A DNA stretch of 51,992 bases from an uncultured beta proteobacterium (GCA_903873485.1 CAIQOO010000215.1:1-51992); one strand, 5' to 3'. Positions 36,733-46,739 are shown, counted from the first letter of the stretch. Numbers and translations are program-made. Notes: generated from the sequence alone by a model not told the origin.

Positions 36733-38145
36733 TTACTTGCCAATGCAAAAACTCGAAAAAATGACGCCCAGCAAATCATCCGCAGTGAATTCGCCAGTGA
36801 TGCAGCCCAGCGCATGTTGCGCCAGACGCAACTCTTCCGCCAGCAAATCGAGCGCCTGCGCCTGTTGCGCCAGATGTGCCTGCGCCGCTTCCAGATGGTC
36901 GTTGACCTGATCGAGCGCCCGGACATGGCGCTCGCGTGCCATAAAAACACCCTCGGCCACCGACTGCCAGCCTGCCACCGCCAGCAATTGCTGGCGCAGC
37001 GCATCCAGGCCCAGCCCGGTTTTGGCCGACAGCACCAGCCCGGCGGGCGCCGCCGGGGCGGGCGCGGCGTCGGCCTTGTTCCAGATATCGATCACCGCCA
37101 CCTGTTGCGGCAGTTTTTCGGTCATCATCCGCATGATGTCTGCATCGGCAGCCCGGTAGTTTGCCGCATTCAGGCGCGTCAGGTCGTGCAAGAGCAACAC
37201 CGCATCGGCCCCGGCAATGGCCTCCCAGGCGTGTGCAATGCCGATTTTTTCGACTTCGTCAGCGCTGTCGCGCAGACCGGCGGTGTCGATCACATGCACC
37301 GGCACACCTTCAATCTGAATGGTTTGCTGCACCTTGTCGCGGGTGGTGCCGGCCACCGGGGTCACGATGGCCAGCTCGGCACCGGCCAGCGCATTGAGCA
37401 AGGACGACTTGCCGGCGTTGGGCTGGCCGGCAATCACCACCTTGATGCCCTCGCGCAGCAGCGCACCCAAGCGCGCCTGTTGCCGCACGGCATTGACACT
37501 TTGCTGCAATCGTGCGAGCTGCCCCGGCGCGTCGGCCTGGCGCAGGAAATCGATTTCTTCTTCCGGAAAATCCAGCGTCGCCTCAATCAGCATGCGCAGG
37601 TGAATCAGCGCATCGCGCAGATGATGGATTTCCCTGGAAAATGCGCCCGAGAGCGAACGGCTGGCACTGCGGGCGGCGGCGGCGGTGCTGGCATCGATCA
37701 AATCGGCAATCGCTTCGGCCTGGGCCAGATCGATTTTGTCGTTCAAAAAAGCCCGTTCGGAAAACTCGCCCGGTGCCGCCAAACGCAAACCGGCCAAGGT
37801 GGGCGAACCATCTGGCAAACATTGTCCGGCCGCTTGCAGGCAACGCGCCAGCAGCAGTTGCAGCACCACCGGGCCGCCATGCGCTTGCAGCTCCAGCACG
37901 TCTTCGCCGGTAAAAGAGCGCGGTGCAGCAAAATAAAGCGCCAGCCCGGTGTCAATCGCGCTGCCGTCCTGGTCCAGAAAAGCGGTGTAAGTGGCTTCGC
38001 GGGCTTTCAATGTGCGGCCACACAAAGCCTGAATCAGTGCATCTAGTTGATGCCCGCTGACCCGCACAATGCCGACTGCGCCGCGTCCGGGTGCGGTGGC
38101 AATCGCCACTATCGGGTCTTGATGGCGTGGCAGGCTCACCGGCAA
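36733..38145 (-). CDS. mnmE: tRNA uridine-5-carboxymethylaminomethyl GTPase MnmE
   Basis: A 470-residue GTPase that works with MnmG to modify the wobble uridine of certain tRNAs. The N-terminal folate domain ([20 protein letters not shown]), helical domain, inserted G domain ([26 protein letters not shown]) and the C-terminal signature FCIGK are all present. The length is normal. rnpA/yidC, which often precede it, are not in the window; 248 bases separate it from aroD. Confidence 0.97.
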   Translation of the reverse strand: MPVSLPRHQDPIVAIATAPGRGAVGIVRVSGHQLDALIQALCGRTLKAREATYTAFLDQDGSAIDTGLALYFAAPRSFTGEDVLELQAHGGPVVLQLLLARCLQAAGQCLPDGSPTLAGLRLAAPGEFSERAFLNDKIDLAQAEAIADLIDASTAAAARSASRSLSGAFSREIHHLRDALIHLRMLIEATLDFPEEEIDFLRQADAPGQLARLQQSVNAVRQQARLGALLREGIKVVIAGQPNAGKSSLLNALAGAELAIVTPVAGTTRDKVQQTIQIEGVPVHVIDTAGLRDSADEVEKIGIAHAWEAIAGADAVLLLHDLTRLNAANYRAADADIMRMMTEKLPQQVAVIDIWNKADAAPAPAAPAGLVLSAKTGLGLDALRQQLLAVAGWQSVAEGVFMARERHVRALDQVNDHLEAAQAHLAQQAQALDLLAEELRLAQHALGCITGEFTADDLLGVIFSSFCIGK

Positions 38146-38226
38146 ACCACCCGTTGGCGGCTGGACTTGCCAGTAACGGCGGTTTGCAGCGGCATCTGGT
38201 ACACAGAATTTTTATACATGTTTTTG

Positions 38227-38262
38227 GCCTCTAGCCCTTGATGGATAAGCGCTGATAGCTAT
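38227..38262 (+). repeat. 36-bp interspersed repeat, copy C
   Basis: GCCTCTAGCCCTTGATGG at the left, AAGCGCT in the middle, GATAGCTAT at the right, in the 248-base gap between the divergent mnmE and aroD genes. An AT-rich stretch follows that may hold the aroD promoter. It looks like the best-preserved free-standing copy. Confidence 0.85.
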
Positions 38263-38393
38263 ATTATTTATAGTAAATTAATAGCCGTATCGCATGCATT
38301 ATGCGTTCAGGCCCAGCCCAATGACGTAAAGTGCCTGCCGCTGTGCCGCTCGAAGTGCGCGCCGGTATTTTTGATTTGAAAGAACAGCAAGAC

Positions 38394-39176
38394 ATGCAAA
38401 CCGCCAAACCGATTGAACTCCATGGCCAGCCGGCGTCCGGCGGCAAGTTCCCGCTGATCTGCATTCCGCTAGTCGGGCGCGGGTTCGCGGCGCTGATGGC
38501 AGAACTCGATGTGGTGCTGCCGAAAAAACCCGACATGCTGGAGTGGCGGGTGGACTTTTTTCAACCAATTGGCGACACCACCGCCGTCATGGCTGCGGCG
38601 TCGGCCATCAAAGCCAAGGCCGGCCCGATTCCGGTGCTGTTCACCCGCCGCTCCAGCACCGAGGGCGGTGAAAAAATCGACCTCGACGAAGACCAGGTGA
38701 TTGCCCTGTACACGGCAGTGTGCGAGAGCCGGAGCATCGACCTGATCGACTATGAAATGGCCAATGATGTCGCCCATATAACGCAGATGCGCCAGGTCGC
38801 CCAAGCCAATGGCATCAAGCTGGTGCTGTCTTTTCACGATTTTTCATGCACGCCAGGGCTTGAAACCCTGGTCGCCCGGTTTCTGCTGGCAGAGCAACTA
38901 GGTGCCGACGTCGCCAAGGTGGCCGTCATGCCGCGTGATCTTGACGATGTGCTGACCCTGCTGGCTGCCACCCGTGAAGCCAGCAAGAGGCTGCGCATTC
39001 CGTTGATCAGCATGTCGATGGGGCCGTATGGGTCGGTGACGCGCCTGATCGGCTGGGTGTTTGGCTCAGCCCTGAGTTTTGCCGTCGGTGCTGCCAGTTC
39101 GGCACCGGGGCAAGTGCCGATAGAAGACCTCAACACGGTGCTGGCCATCTTGCAGGCTTCAATGGGTGGCCGCTAA
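38394..39176 (+). CDS. aroD: 3-dehydroquinate dehydratase, type I
   Basis: A 260-residue enzyme of the shikimate pathway. Catalytic Glu is in MLEWRVDFF, the His in VLSFHDFS and the Schiff-base Lys in VAKVAVMP, with SMGPYGSVTRLIG near the end. ATG 38394 (MQTAKPIELHGQ) is preferred; the frame is open back to 38331, but that part lacks homology. Confidence 0.93.
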   Translation: MQTAKPIELHGQPASGGKFPLICIPLVGRGFAALMAELDVVLPKKPDMLEWRVDFFQPIGDTTAVMAAASAIKAKAGPIPVLFTRRSSTEGGEKIDLDEDQVIALYTAVCESRSIDLIDYEMANDVAHITQMRQVAQANGIKLVLSFHDFSCTPGLETLVARFLLAEQLGADVAKVAVMPRDLDDVLTLLAATREASKRLRIPLISMSMGPYGSVTRLIGWVFGSALSFAVGAASSAPGQVPIEDLNTVLAILQASMGGR

Positions 39177-39276
39177 ATTGCGCCGGTGGTCCGTATCCCT
39201 GAACACATCAAGGGTTTTGGTCATGTCAACCGCCGCCGGGAGTGCCGCATACAATCGCAAACGGTCTGTTTTTCAG

Positions 39277-39306
39277 ACGCCCAAGGCATGACCTGCGGGC
39301 GTTTTG
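39277..39306 (+). terminator. Possible terminator or attenuator before yajC
   Basis: ACGCCC (39277-39282) can pair with GGGCGT (39297-39302), followed by TTTT. The loop of 14 bases is long. It lies 34 bases before the yajC GTG and may end an aroD transcript or attenuate the sec operon. Confidence 0.35.
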
Positions 39307-39339
39307 CGTTTTCATCTGTTGATTCATCTGGAGTTTTCT

Positions 39340-39675
39340 GTGTTCATTTCCTCTGCTTTTGCCCAAACCGCCCCTGCTGCTGCTGCCGCCGGCGGCGACA
39401 TGCAGTCTTCATTGATGGGGATGCTGCCGCTGGTGCTGATGTTTGTGGTGCTGTATTTTGTGATGATCCGGCCGCAAATGAAAAAAGCCAAGGAGCACAA
39501 GGCCATGGTCGAATCCCTGGCCAAGGGCGATGAAGTTGCCACGGCGGGCGGCATGCTGGGCAAGGTCAGCAAGCTTGGCGACAGTTTCATCAGCCTTGAA
39601 GTGGCCAGCGGCGTTGAAGTGCAGTTGCAGCGCAGCGCGGTGACCCAGGTGTTGCCCAAGGGCAGCATCAAGTAA
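39340..39675 (+). CDS. yajC: Preprotein translocase subunit YajC
   Basis: A 111-residue inner-membrane protein associated with SecDF. After a short start (FISSAFAQTAPAAAA) comes one helix (GMLPLVLMFVVLYFVMIRPQ) ending in the family motif RPQMKKAKEHKAM, then a small cytosolic domain (LAKGDEVATAGGMLGKVSKL). I use GTG 39340, which follows CTGGAG and gives the usual length; the longer frame from 39304 adds an unlikely segment. It is the first gene of yajC-secD-secF. tgt, often next upstream, is absent. Confidence 0.93.
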   Translation: MFISSAFAQTAPAAAAAGGDMQSSLMGMLPLVLMFVVLYFVMIRPQMKKAKEHKAMVESLAKGDEVATAGGMLGKVSKLGDSFISLEVASGVEVQLQRSAVTQVLPKGSIK

Positions 39676-39734
39676 GTGAGCACCGCGCTGGACAGGGTGC
39701 CAGCATGTTGTATTTAGATGTTTGAAGGGCGGAC

Positions 39735-41615
39735 ATGAATCGTTACCCGGTCTGGAAATACGTGATCATCGCGATGGCGCTGGTGGCAGGTGCCTTGTAT
39801 GCCCTGCCCAATTTTTTTGGCGAATCGCCTGCTGTGCAGGTGTCTGGGGCCAAACCGCTGGTCAAGATCGATGCCAGCACCTTGGTGCAGGTTGAAGCGG
39901 CACTCAAGTCGGTCGCCATCAGCCCGAATCTGGTGACCCTCGACGGCAGCTCGATCAAGGTGCGCCTGGGCAGCACCGAAGAGCAACTCAAGGCCAAGGA
40001 TGCAATCCAGAAAGCGCTGATACCCGATGCCGGCAACCCGTCTTATGTGGTGGCGCTCAATCTGCTGTCGCGTTCGCCGGCCTGGCTCAGGGCGCTGCAT
40101 GCCGCGCCAATGTACCTGGGGCTGGATTTGCGCGGTGGCGTGCACTTCATGCTGCAAGTGGACATGCAGGCGGCACTCGCCAAGCGCGCCGAATCGCTGG
40201 CGGGCGACCTGCGCACCAGCCTGCGCGAAAAAAATGTCCGCCACGGCGGCATTAGCCGCAACGGACAGACCATCGAGGTTCGGCTGCGTGATGCCGCCAG
40301 CCTGGCCGCCGCCAAAGCGGTGTTACAAGACCAGTTTGCCGACTTGCAGACGGTCGATGCCCCGGACGGCACCGACATCAAGCTGACTGCGTCGATCAAG
40401 CCAGAGGCGGCCCGGCGCATTCAGGACCAGGCGCTCAAGCAAAACATCACCACCTTGCACAACCGGATCAATGAACTCGGGGTGGCCGAGCCGGTGATTC
40501 AGCAGCAGGGACAAGACCGCATTGTGGTCCAGTTGCCTGGCGTGCAAGATACCGCCAAGGCCAAGGACATCCTCGGCCGCACCGCTACGCTTGAAGTGCG
40601 CATGGTCGATGAAAGCAGCGAGGCGCGGGCCGCCGAGCGGGGCACCGCTGTGGTGCCGTTTGGCTCCGAGCGTTACCTCGAACGCAACGGGCAGCCGGTG
40701 ATTGTCAAAAAACAGGTGATTTTGACCGGCGAAAACCTGACCGATGCGCAACCCGGTTTTGACAGCCAGACCCAGGAGCCCAGCGTCAACCTGAACCTTG
40801 ATGCCAAGGGAACCCGCATCTTTCGCGACGTGACGCGCGAAAACGTCGGCAAGCGCATGGCCATTTTGCTGTTTGAAAAAGGCAAAGGCGAAGTGGTCAC
40901 AGCACCGGTGATCCGCTCCGAGATTGGCGGCGGCCGGGTGCAGATATCGGGCCGCATGACCACCACCGAAGCCCATGACACCGCCCTGCTGCTGCGCGCC
41001 GGCTCGCTGGCAGCACCGATGGACATCATCGAAGAAACCACCATCGGCCCAAGCCTGGGGGCCGAGAACATTGCCAAGGGCTTCAACAGCGTGACCTGGG
41101 GCTTTCTGGCGGTGACGATTTTCATGTGCGCCTACTACATGCTGTTTGGCATTTTTTCAAGCATCGCGCTCGCGTTCAACCTGCTGCTGCTGGTGGCGCT
41201 GTTGTCGATGCTGCAGGCCACCCTGACGCTGCCCGGCATGGCGGCCATGGCACTGGTGCTGGGCATGGCGATTGACTCCAATGTGCTGATCAATGAGCGC
41301 ATCCGCGAAGAGTTGCGCAATGGCGCATCGGCGCAAGCCGCCATCCATACCGGCTATGACCGCGCCTGGGCGACCATTTTTGACTCCAACATCACCACCC
41401 TGATTGCCGGCCTGGCGCTGCTGGCGTTTGGCTCGGGGCCGGTGCGGGGCTTTGCCGTGGTGCATTGTCTGGGTATCATGACCAGCATGTTTTCCGGCGT
41501 GTTTTTCTCGCGCGGTCTGGTCAATCTCTGGTACGGTCGGCAAAACCGGCTCAAGTCGGTGTCGATTGGCACCATCTGGCGCCCCGATGGTGGCACCGCT
41601 CTCAAGTCTGAATAG
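39735..41615 (+). CDS. secD: Protein translocase subunit SecD
   Basis: A 626-residue RND-type membrane protein that uses the proton gradient to pull proteins through SecYEG. It has an N-terminal helix, a large periplasmic P1 domain (LGLDLRGGVHFMLQVDM, RINELGVAEPVIQQQGQDRI, VQLPGVQDTAKAKDIL) and the C-terminal helices (LGAENIAKGFNSVTWGFLAV, MALVLGMAIDSNVLINERIR). It is 11 bases from secF. Confidence 0.97.
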   Translation: MNRYPVWKYVIIAMALVAGALYALPNFFGESPAVQVSGAKPLVKIDASTLVQVEAALKSVAISPNLVTLDGSSIKVRLGSTEEQLKAKDAIQKALIPDAGNPSYVVALNLLSRSPAWLRALHAAPMYLGLDLRGGVHFMLQVDMQAALAKRAESLAGDLRTSLREKNVRHGGISRNGQTIEVRLRDAASLAAAKAVLQDQFADLQTVDAPDGTDIKLTASIKPEAARRIQDQALKQNITTLHNRINELGVAEPVIQQQGQDRIVVQLPGVQDTAKAKDILGRTATLEVRMVDESSEARAAERGTAVVPFGSERYLERNGQPVIVKKQVILTGENLTDAQPGFDSQTQEPSVNLNLDAKGTRIFRDVTRENVGKRMAILLFEKGKGEVVTAPVIRSEIGGGRVQISGRMTTTEAHDTALLLRAGSLAAPMDIIEETTIGPSLGAENIAKGFNSVTWGFLAVTIFMCAYYMLFGIFSSIALAFNLLLLVALLSMLQATLTLPGMAAMALVLGMAIDSNVLINERIREELRNGASAQAAIHTGYDRAWATIFDSNITTLIAGLALLAFGSGPVRGFAVVHCLGIMTSMFSGVFFSRGLVNLWYGRQNRLKSVSIGTIWRPDGGTALKSE

Positions 41616-41626
41616 GAAGCTTTGCG

Positions 41627-42583
41627 ATGGAATTTTTTAGAATCAAGCGTGATATTCCATTCATGCGGCATGCGCTGGTGTTTAACCTGGTGTCGCTGCT
41701 GACTTTTCTGGCTGCCGTGTTCTTCCTGTTTTCGCGCGGCCTGCACCTGTCGGTGGAGTTCACCGGCGGCACCCTGCTTGAAGTCAGCTACGCCCAGTCG
41801 GCTGACCTGGCGGTGGTGCGCAATGCGGTGGCCAAACTGGGATTTGCCGATGTGCAGGTGCAAAACTTTGGCACCGCGCGTGATGTGCTGATTCGCCTGC
41901 CGGCGCAAAAAGGTGTGAGTTCCGCCCAGCAAAGCAGCCAGGTGATGACCGCCTTGCAGGCTCAAGACGCCAGCGCCAGCATGCGCCGCACCGAATTTGT
42001 CGGGCCGCAGGTCGGCGACGAACTCGCGTCCGATGGACTCAAGGCACTGGCCCTGGTGGTGGTCGGCATCATGGTCTATCTGGCGGTGCGTTTTGAGTGG
42101 AAGTTTGCCGTCGCCGCCATCATTGCCAACCTGCATGACGTGATCATCATTCTGGGCTTTTTTGCCTACTTTCAGTGGGAGTTCTCGCTGCCGGTGCTGG
42201 CTGCGGTGCTGGCGGTGCTGGGTTACTCGGTGAATGAGTCGGTGGTGATTTTTGACCGGATCCGCGAAAACTTTCGCCGCTACCGCAAGATGACCACCAT
42301 CGAGATCATCAACAACGCCATCACCTCGACCATCAGCCGCACCATCATCACCCATGGCTCGACCCAGATGATGGTGCTGTCGATGCTGCTGTTTGGCGGC
42401 GCCACGCTGCATTATTTTGCGCTGGCGCTGACCATCGGCATTCTGTTTGGCATTTACTCGTCAGTGTTTGTGGCAGCGGCGATTGCCATGTGGCTGGGCA
42501 TCGCGCGTGAAGACCTGGTGAAAGGCCCGGTTGCCAAAAAAGACCTTGACCCGAACGACCCGAACGCTGGGGCCACCGTCTAG
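41627..42583 (+). CDS. secF: Protein translocase subunit SecF
   Basis: A 318-residue partner of SecD. Features are the first helix (VFNLVSLLTFLAAVFFLFSR), the conserved HLSVEFTGGTLLEVSY, and later helices with VLAVLGYSVNESVVIFDRIR and [21 protein letters not shown] 41627 follows a GGAAGC ribosome site. It completes the yajC-secD-secF operon. Confidence 0.97.
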   Translation: MEFFRIKRDIPFMRHALVFNLVSLLTFLAAVFFLFSRGLHLSVEFTGGTLLEVSYAQSADLAVVRNAVAKLGFADVQVQNFGTARDVLIRLPAQKGVSSAQQSSQVMTALQAQDASASMRRTEFVGPQVGDELASDGLKALALVVVGIMVYLAVRFEWKFAVAAIIANLHDVIIILGFFAYFQWEFSLPVLAAVLAVLGYSVNESVVIFDRIRENFRRYRKMTTIEIINNAITSTISRTIITHGSTQMMVLSMLLFGGATLHYFALALTIGILFGIYSSVFVAAAIAMWLGIAREDLVKGPVAKKDLDPNDPNAGATV

Positions 42584-42597
42584 GCAGCGGCAGAACC

Positions 42598-44916
42598 ATG
42601 GCAACCGTTCTTGCGCCCAGACCCGCCGCCAGGCTGGCCAGCCAGGTACGCCAGCATCTGGTGGCACAGGCAGCGCAGGCCATGGGTTCGGTGCTGGGCC
42701 TGGTGCAAGAGCGCCTGAACGCCCTGATGAGTGAAGCCGCGCCCTCGCGCGAAATGCAGATGCGCCGCGATGCCTGGCTGGCCTTCCAGCGCTGCCAGCC
42801 GCGCTGGCGTGATGGCACCGTGCAGGCCTGGCAAAACGCCTTGTTGCCAGAAAGCCGTTCGGCACCACTGCTGTCGTCAAGCGCGCTGGAGTTGCTGGGC
42901 ACTGAAGTGGTCGAGAACAAGATCATTGCGTCGCGACTGGCACTCGATCTGATGGAAAAGTCGGCCCAGGAGGTCAACAGCCTGCGCAAGCGCCTCAAGT
43001 TTCTCGGTGGCGAGCAAGACCTGAGCGCGCGTGACATCGTTCACCCCGAAGTCTTGTTGCTGGCGGTGGTGGAACAGTGGGAGTCCAGCGGCATGTCGCG
43101 CGACTCCTGGCACCTGGTCAGCGCCGTGGTGCAGCGGCACTTCAACGAGCATTTGCAAAAAGCCTATGCCCTGTGCAATGCCGAACTGGTGGCCCAGGGT
43201 GTCATGCCGGTGGTCGATTTCAGCCCCAGAGCCAATCCGGTGGCACCGGATTCGGGTGTCGCACCGGCACCCGGCCAGCACCCGGCGGCACCGGCCAATC
43301 TGCCGCAGCGCCGAGGCGAAGCACCAGCGGATGGCCAGCGCTCGCCCAGCCTGTCCCAGATGCCCGTTTACGGTGGTCATTTGCCGGAGGCGGCAGCAGC
43401 AGCAGCAGGGCCGTCGTGGAGCGGCGTGGAGCGTCGCAGCGGTCGGGCGCAAGGCTTGCTGGAGCAGGTGGGGCGCCTGCTTGGCGGTTTTTTCAATCCG
43501 GCAGGCTCGGCCCAAGTGTCCCATGTTGCGCCGTCGGCCCCTTTGATGACGGCACTGGCGCAACAACCCCTGCTCAGCAGTGTCAGCCTGGAGCAGCCAA
43601 CCGGAACTGGCCAGGTGGTGGTCATCGAGCGGGTGGTCCAAGAGTTGCGCCAGCAGTCTGCCGAGCTCAAGGATCAGGCGCAAACCGACAATGAAAAGGC
43701 CATCATTGAACTGGTCGCGCTGATGTTCCAGTCGATTTTGCAAGAAGACCGCATTCCTACCGGGGTGCGGGTCTGGTTTGCCCGGCTGCAAATGCCGGTG
43801 TTGCGCATCGCGCTGGCCGATCCGAATTTTTTCAACAAGCTCAACCATCCGGCGCGTCAACTGATTGACCACATGGGTTCGTGTGTGCTGGGCTTTGATG
43901 CCAGCGGCATCACCAGCGCGGCGCTGGAGCTCGAAATCAAGCGGGTGGTTCAGGTCATTGAGCAATACCCCGACACCGGCGAGCGGGTCTATAAAAAAGT
44001 CTATGAAGAGTTTCAGGCGTTTTTGAAGCAGCATTTGACCCAAAAACCGGCTACCCAAAAGGTGGTGGGGGTAGCACAGCAACTCGAACAAAAGGAAATC
44101 CTCACCATTCAGTACACCATCGAGATGCGCGACCAACTCAAAGACATGCCGGTGCGCGATGAAATTCGCGAGTTTTTGTACAAGGTCTGGGCCGAAGTGC
44201 TGGCGGTGTCGGCGGTGCGCCAGGGGGTTCAGCACGAAGAAACCTTGCTGCTGAAAAAAACCGCCACCGATCTGATCTGGGCCGCCAGCGCCAAACCCAA
44301 CCGCACCGACCGCGCCCGGGTGATTGCCAATCTGCCCGATCTGCTGCAATGCTTGCGTACCGGCATGACGCTGATGGGAGTCAGCCGCCCGGCCCAGGAT
44401 GCCCACATCAAGGTCATCAGCGACACGCTGGCGGATGCCTTCATGTCCAAGACCCAGGCGATTGCCGACGAGCAGATTGCCGCGCTGGCTGGCCGTCTGG
44501 CGCGCCTGGAAGACTACATCAGTGATGATGATGTCGAAGAATTGCCGCTGGATTCGCAAAACATTGAAGACCTGCTGGGCATCGATGCCTCGGATCTCGA
44601 TGTGGTCACCGGAGGCGGCGGCAGCAGCAGTGCGATCATGCTCGAATGGGTGCGCGAACTGGCATTGGGATCCTGGTTCACGCTCGACCACAACCGCAGC
44701 GTCAACCAGGTGCAATATGTCTGGCGCAGTCCGCTGGGGCACCTGCATTTGTTTGCCAGCACGGTCGGGCGCAGCTATTTGTTTCAGTCCAACCGGCTGG
44801 CCGCCTATTTGCAAAAAGGCCTGATCCTGCCGCAGGAAGATGAACCGCTGATCACCCGCGCCACCCGTCAAGCCTTGGGCAAGATCGAGGCCAACCCGGA
44901 GCGGCTGCTGGCCTGA
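42598..44916 (+). CDS. DUF1631 family protein
   Basis: A 772-residue protein of the DUF1631 family, known mainly from beta- and gammaproteobacteria and of unclear function. The N-terminus has a helical block (VRQHLVAQAAQAMGSVLGLV); residues about 220-300 form a Pro/Ala/Gln-rich linker; the main DUF1631 block follows (ELVALMFQSILQEDRIPTGV, RVWFARLQMPVLRIALADPN, FFNKLNHPARQLIDHMGSCV). The C-terminus (LALGSWFTLDHNRSVNQVQY, then LHLFASTVGRSYLFQSNRL) resembles a PilZ-like fold. It begins 14 bases after secF and may be co-transcribed with it. Confidence 0.9.
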   Translation: MATVLAPRPAARLASQVRQHLVAQAAQAMGSVLGLVQERLNALMSEAAPSREMQMRRDAWLAFQRCQPRWRDGTVQAWQNALLPESRSAPLLSSSALELLGTEVVENKIIASRLALDLMEKSAQEVNSLRKRLKFLGGEQDLSARDIVHPEVLLLAVVEQWESSGMSRDSWHLVSAVVQRHFNEHLQKAYALCNAELVAQGVMPVVDFSPRANPVAPDSGVAPAPGQHPAAPANLPQRRGEAPADGQRSPSLSQMPVYGGHLPEAAAAAAGPSWSGVERRSGRAQGLLEQVGRLLGGFFNPAGSAQVSHVAPSAPLMTALAQQPLLSSVSLEQPTGTGQVVVIERVVQELRQQSAELKDQAQTDNEKAIIELVALMFQSILQEDRIPTGVRVWFARLQMPVLRIALADPNFFNKLNHPARQLIDHMGSCVLGFDASGITSAALELEIKRVVQVIEQYPDTGERVYKKVYEEFQAFLKQHLTQKPATQKVVGVAQQLEQKEILTIQYTIEMRDQLKDMPVRDEIREFLYKVWAEVLAVSAVRQGVQHEETLLLKKTATDLIWAASAKPNRTDRARVIANLPDLLQCLRTGMTLMGVSRPAQDAHIKVISDTLADAFMSKTQAIADEQIAALAGRLARLEDYISDDDVEELPLDSQNIEDLLGIDASDLDVVTGGGGSSSAIMLEWVRELALGSWFTLDHNRSVNQVQYVWRSPLGHLHLFASTVGRSYLFQSNRLAAYLQKGLILPQEDEPLITRATRQALGKIEANPERLLA

Positions 44917-44925
44917 AAACCGCCG

Positions 44926-45438
44926 TCAGTTTGCCAGCCGCAGCACCCGGTTGTCGCACAATTCATCAAGCACCAGGGCATCGGGCTGCTCGCCGAGGCT
45001 CCAATAGACCATCAGCACAATCAGTTTGAGGTCTTCCATGCTGATCGTCTGGTCCGGTGCCGCCATGGCGCGCTCCATCACCAGTTCCAGCCGGTCATCC
45101 GGCAAGGCGCCCACCGAGACCAGAAAAGCCACAAAGCCCCAGCCCGCAACCCCCAGACGGTCTTGCTCCGGCCCGGTCAATACCCGCATGGCTTGCGCCG
45201 AGGCATGCCAGCCAGCCAGACTGTCGGCGGACTGAACCGGACCAGGTACAGCCGGACCGGCGATGGGTCGCAGCAGGCCACGTGCGGCATTTTTCAGCTC
45301 TTCGAGCCACAGCAAGGCCTCTACCACCTCCAGGCTGTCAAAGCCCACGGCGTTGAGCCTGCGCTGCAGCACCGGCAGTTCCGGGCAGCCATCGCCGCCC
45401 CAATAGTTTTCATAAACAAAGGCAAGGACTTCAAACAT
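44926..45438 (-). CDS. smg: Smg family protein (DUF494)
   Basis: A 170-residue small helical protein. The start MFEVLAFVYENYWGGDGCPE and the segment LKLIVLMVYWSLGEQPDALV are typical of Smg. Its place after dprA on the same strand is the usual one. Its role is not known, though it is linked to dprA and often topA. It converges with the DUF1631 gene, with 9 bases between stops. Confidence 0.93.
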   Translation of the reverse strand: MFEVLAFVYENYWGGDGCPELPVLQRRLNAVGFDSLEVVEALLWLEELKNAARGLLRPIAGPAVPGPVQSADSLAGWHASAQAMRVLTGPEQDRLGVAGWGFVAFLVSVGALPDDRLELVMERAMAAPDQTISMEDLKLIVLMVYWSLGEQPDALVLDELCDNRVLRLAN

Positions 45439-45511
45439 GGCCTCAATATACCGCCGGGCCAGTGCGTCAAACCGTCAAACAAGCCGGGAAATCAGACCCA
45501 GGGCGCAGCGG

Positions 45512-46738
45512 TCAGGTCTTTTGCCGCTGAAACAGGCCACCGGGCAAACCGGTGACCAGCCCGTCAAGCTCCAGCGTCATCAGCCGGGCCTGCAAACTGG
45601 CGGTGTCGAGGCCGGTGCGGGCGTGCAGGGCATCGAGTCCGACCGGATCAAAGCCAAGCGCCGCCAGCACCCCATCATCATGGTCAAATTGGCCTGTAGC
45701 GCTTGTGCCATCTGCGCTTGCAGCTATTGTTTCTGTATCAAGCCGAACCCCTTCAGACCACTTCAGTTCGTCAAAAATGTCCTGCGCCGACTCCACCAGT
45801 TTGGCCCCCTGCTTGATCAGCGCATGGCAGCCACGCGACTGCACCGCATGGATGGAGCCGGGAATGGCGAACACATCCTTGCCCTGTTCATTGGTCAGCC
45901 GCGCGGTGATCAGCGAGCCAGACAAAAGCGCCGCCTCGACCACCAGCGTGCCTTGCGCCAGGCCGGCAATCAGCCGGTTGCGCCGGGGAAAATTGGCCAT
46001 CAGCGGCGGCGTGCCCAGCGGGTACTCGCTGAGCAGCAAGCCATGTTCGGCAATGCGATGGGCCAGCTCGCGGTGCGCGCGTGGATAGACCCGGTCCAGC
46101 CCGGTGCCGACCACCGCCAGCGTCGCGGCCCGGTCTGTGCCAGCCAGAGCCCCCTCGTGAGCTGCCCCGTCAATGCCAAGCGCCAGACCACTGACCACCG
46201 TGACCCCGGCTGCTGCCATGTCCTGTGCCAGCCGCCGGGCATTGGCCAGACCCTGCGGCGTCGGGTTGCGGCTGCCGACCATGGCCAGGCTGCGGGCCGG
46301 GTCGATAAAGCCCCCGGCAAGTGTTTCATGCGCTATTGAATATGTAGCTGCCTGCGCTTGTTCCATAAGTGCTGGAGGCTGATTTGGCTTAAAACCGGCA
46401 GCACCCAGAAAATACAGCATCAGCGGCGGGTCATCGAGATTGAGCAAGGCCTGCGGGTAACGCGCATCACCCAGTGTGGCCACCTGTCGGCGCATGCCGC
46501 CCGGCACGTCCTGCTGCAGCCAGGCCAGCGTACGTTCAAGCAGATTGGCCAACCCGGCTGGCTCGGTGCGCAAGGCCACGACCTGCGCTGCGCTGGCCGT
46601 CTGCGCCAGCGCCAGCGCCGACTGCCCGAAAATGGCTTGCGGCAAGCCAAAAGCCGCCAGCAGCTTGCGCGCGCTGCTGTTGCCCACACCCGGGGTCAGC
46701 GACAGACGCAGCCAGGCGCTGAGTTCGTCGGCCTCCAC
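45512..46738 (-). CDS. dprA: DNA processing protein DprA
   Basis: A 408-residue protein that loads RecA on single-stranded DNA during natural transformation. After an N-terminal helical part (ELSAWLRLSLTPGVGNSSAR) the Rossmann-like core has AMVGSRNPTPQG, VVSGLALGIDGAAHEGAL and FPRRNRLIAGLAQGTLVVEA; a winged-helix-like end follows. I choose GTG 46738, one base after the LysM stop at 46740. Two in-frame 36-bp repeat copies lie inside: one near residue 131, in a run of about 25 extra residues before the Rossmann core, and one in the linker before the C-terminal domain. Confidence 0.92.
   Translation of the reverse strand: MEADELSAWLRLSLTPGVGNSSARKLLAAFGLPQAIFGQSALALAQTASAAQVVALRTEPAGLANLLERTLAWLQQDVPGGMRRQVATLGDARYPQALLNLDDPPLMLYFLGAAGFKPNQPPALMEQAQAATYSIAHETLAGGFIDPARSLAMVGSRNPTPQGLANARRLAQDMAAAGVTVVSGLALGIDGAAHEGALAGTDRAATLAVVGTGLDRVYPRAHRELAHRIAEHGLLLSEYPLGTPPLMANFPRRNRLIAGLAQGTLVVEAALLSGSLITARLTNEQGKDVFAIPGSIHAVQSRGCHALIKQGAKLVESAQDIFDELKWSEGVRLDTETIAASADGTSATGQFDHDDGVLAALGFDPVGLDALHARTGLDTASLQARLMTLELDGLVTGLPGGLFQRQKT
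45692..45727 (+). repeat. 36-bp interspersed repeat, copy E (in frame in dprA)
   Basis: GCCTGTAGCGCTTGTG at the left, GCGCTTG in the middle and CAGCTAT at the right, the same length as other copies. On the dprA strand it encodes about IAASADGTSATG in the linker between the Rossmann core and the C-terminal domain. Confidence 0.65.
46344..46379 (-). repeat. 36-bp interspersed repeat, copy F (in frame in dprA)
   Basis: Reverse orientation: GTAGCTGCC at the left, GCGCTTGTTCCATAAG in the middle and GCTGGAGGC at the right, with about 28 of 36 positions matching copy A. It encodes about PPALMEQAQAAT, part of the extra segment before the Rossmann core of DprA. Confidence 0.75.
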
Positions 46739-46739
46739 G

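Noticed and set aside
42877..44871. 664-codon reverse open frame
   Set aside because: It is antisense to the DUF1631 gene; His/Gln/Arg-rich without domains.
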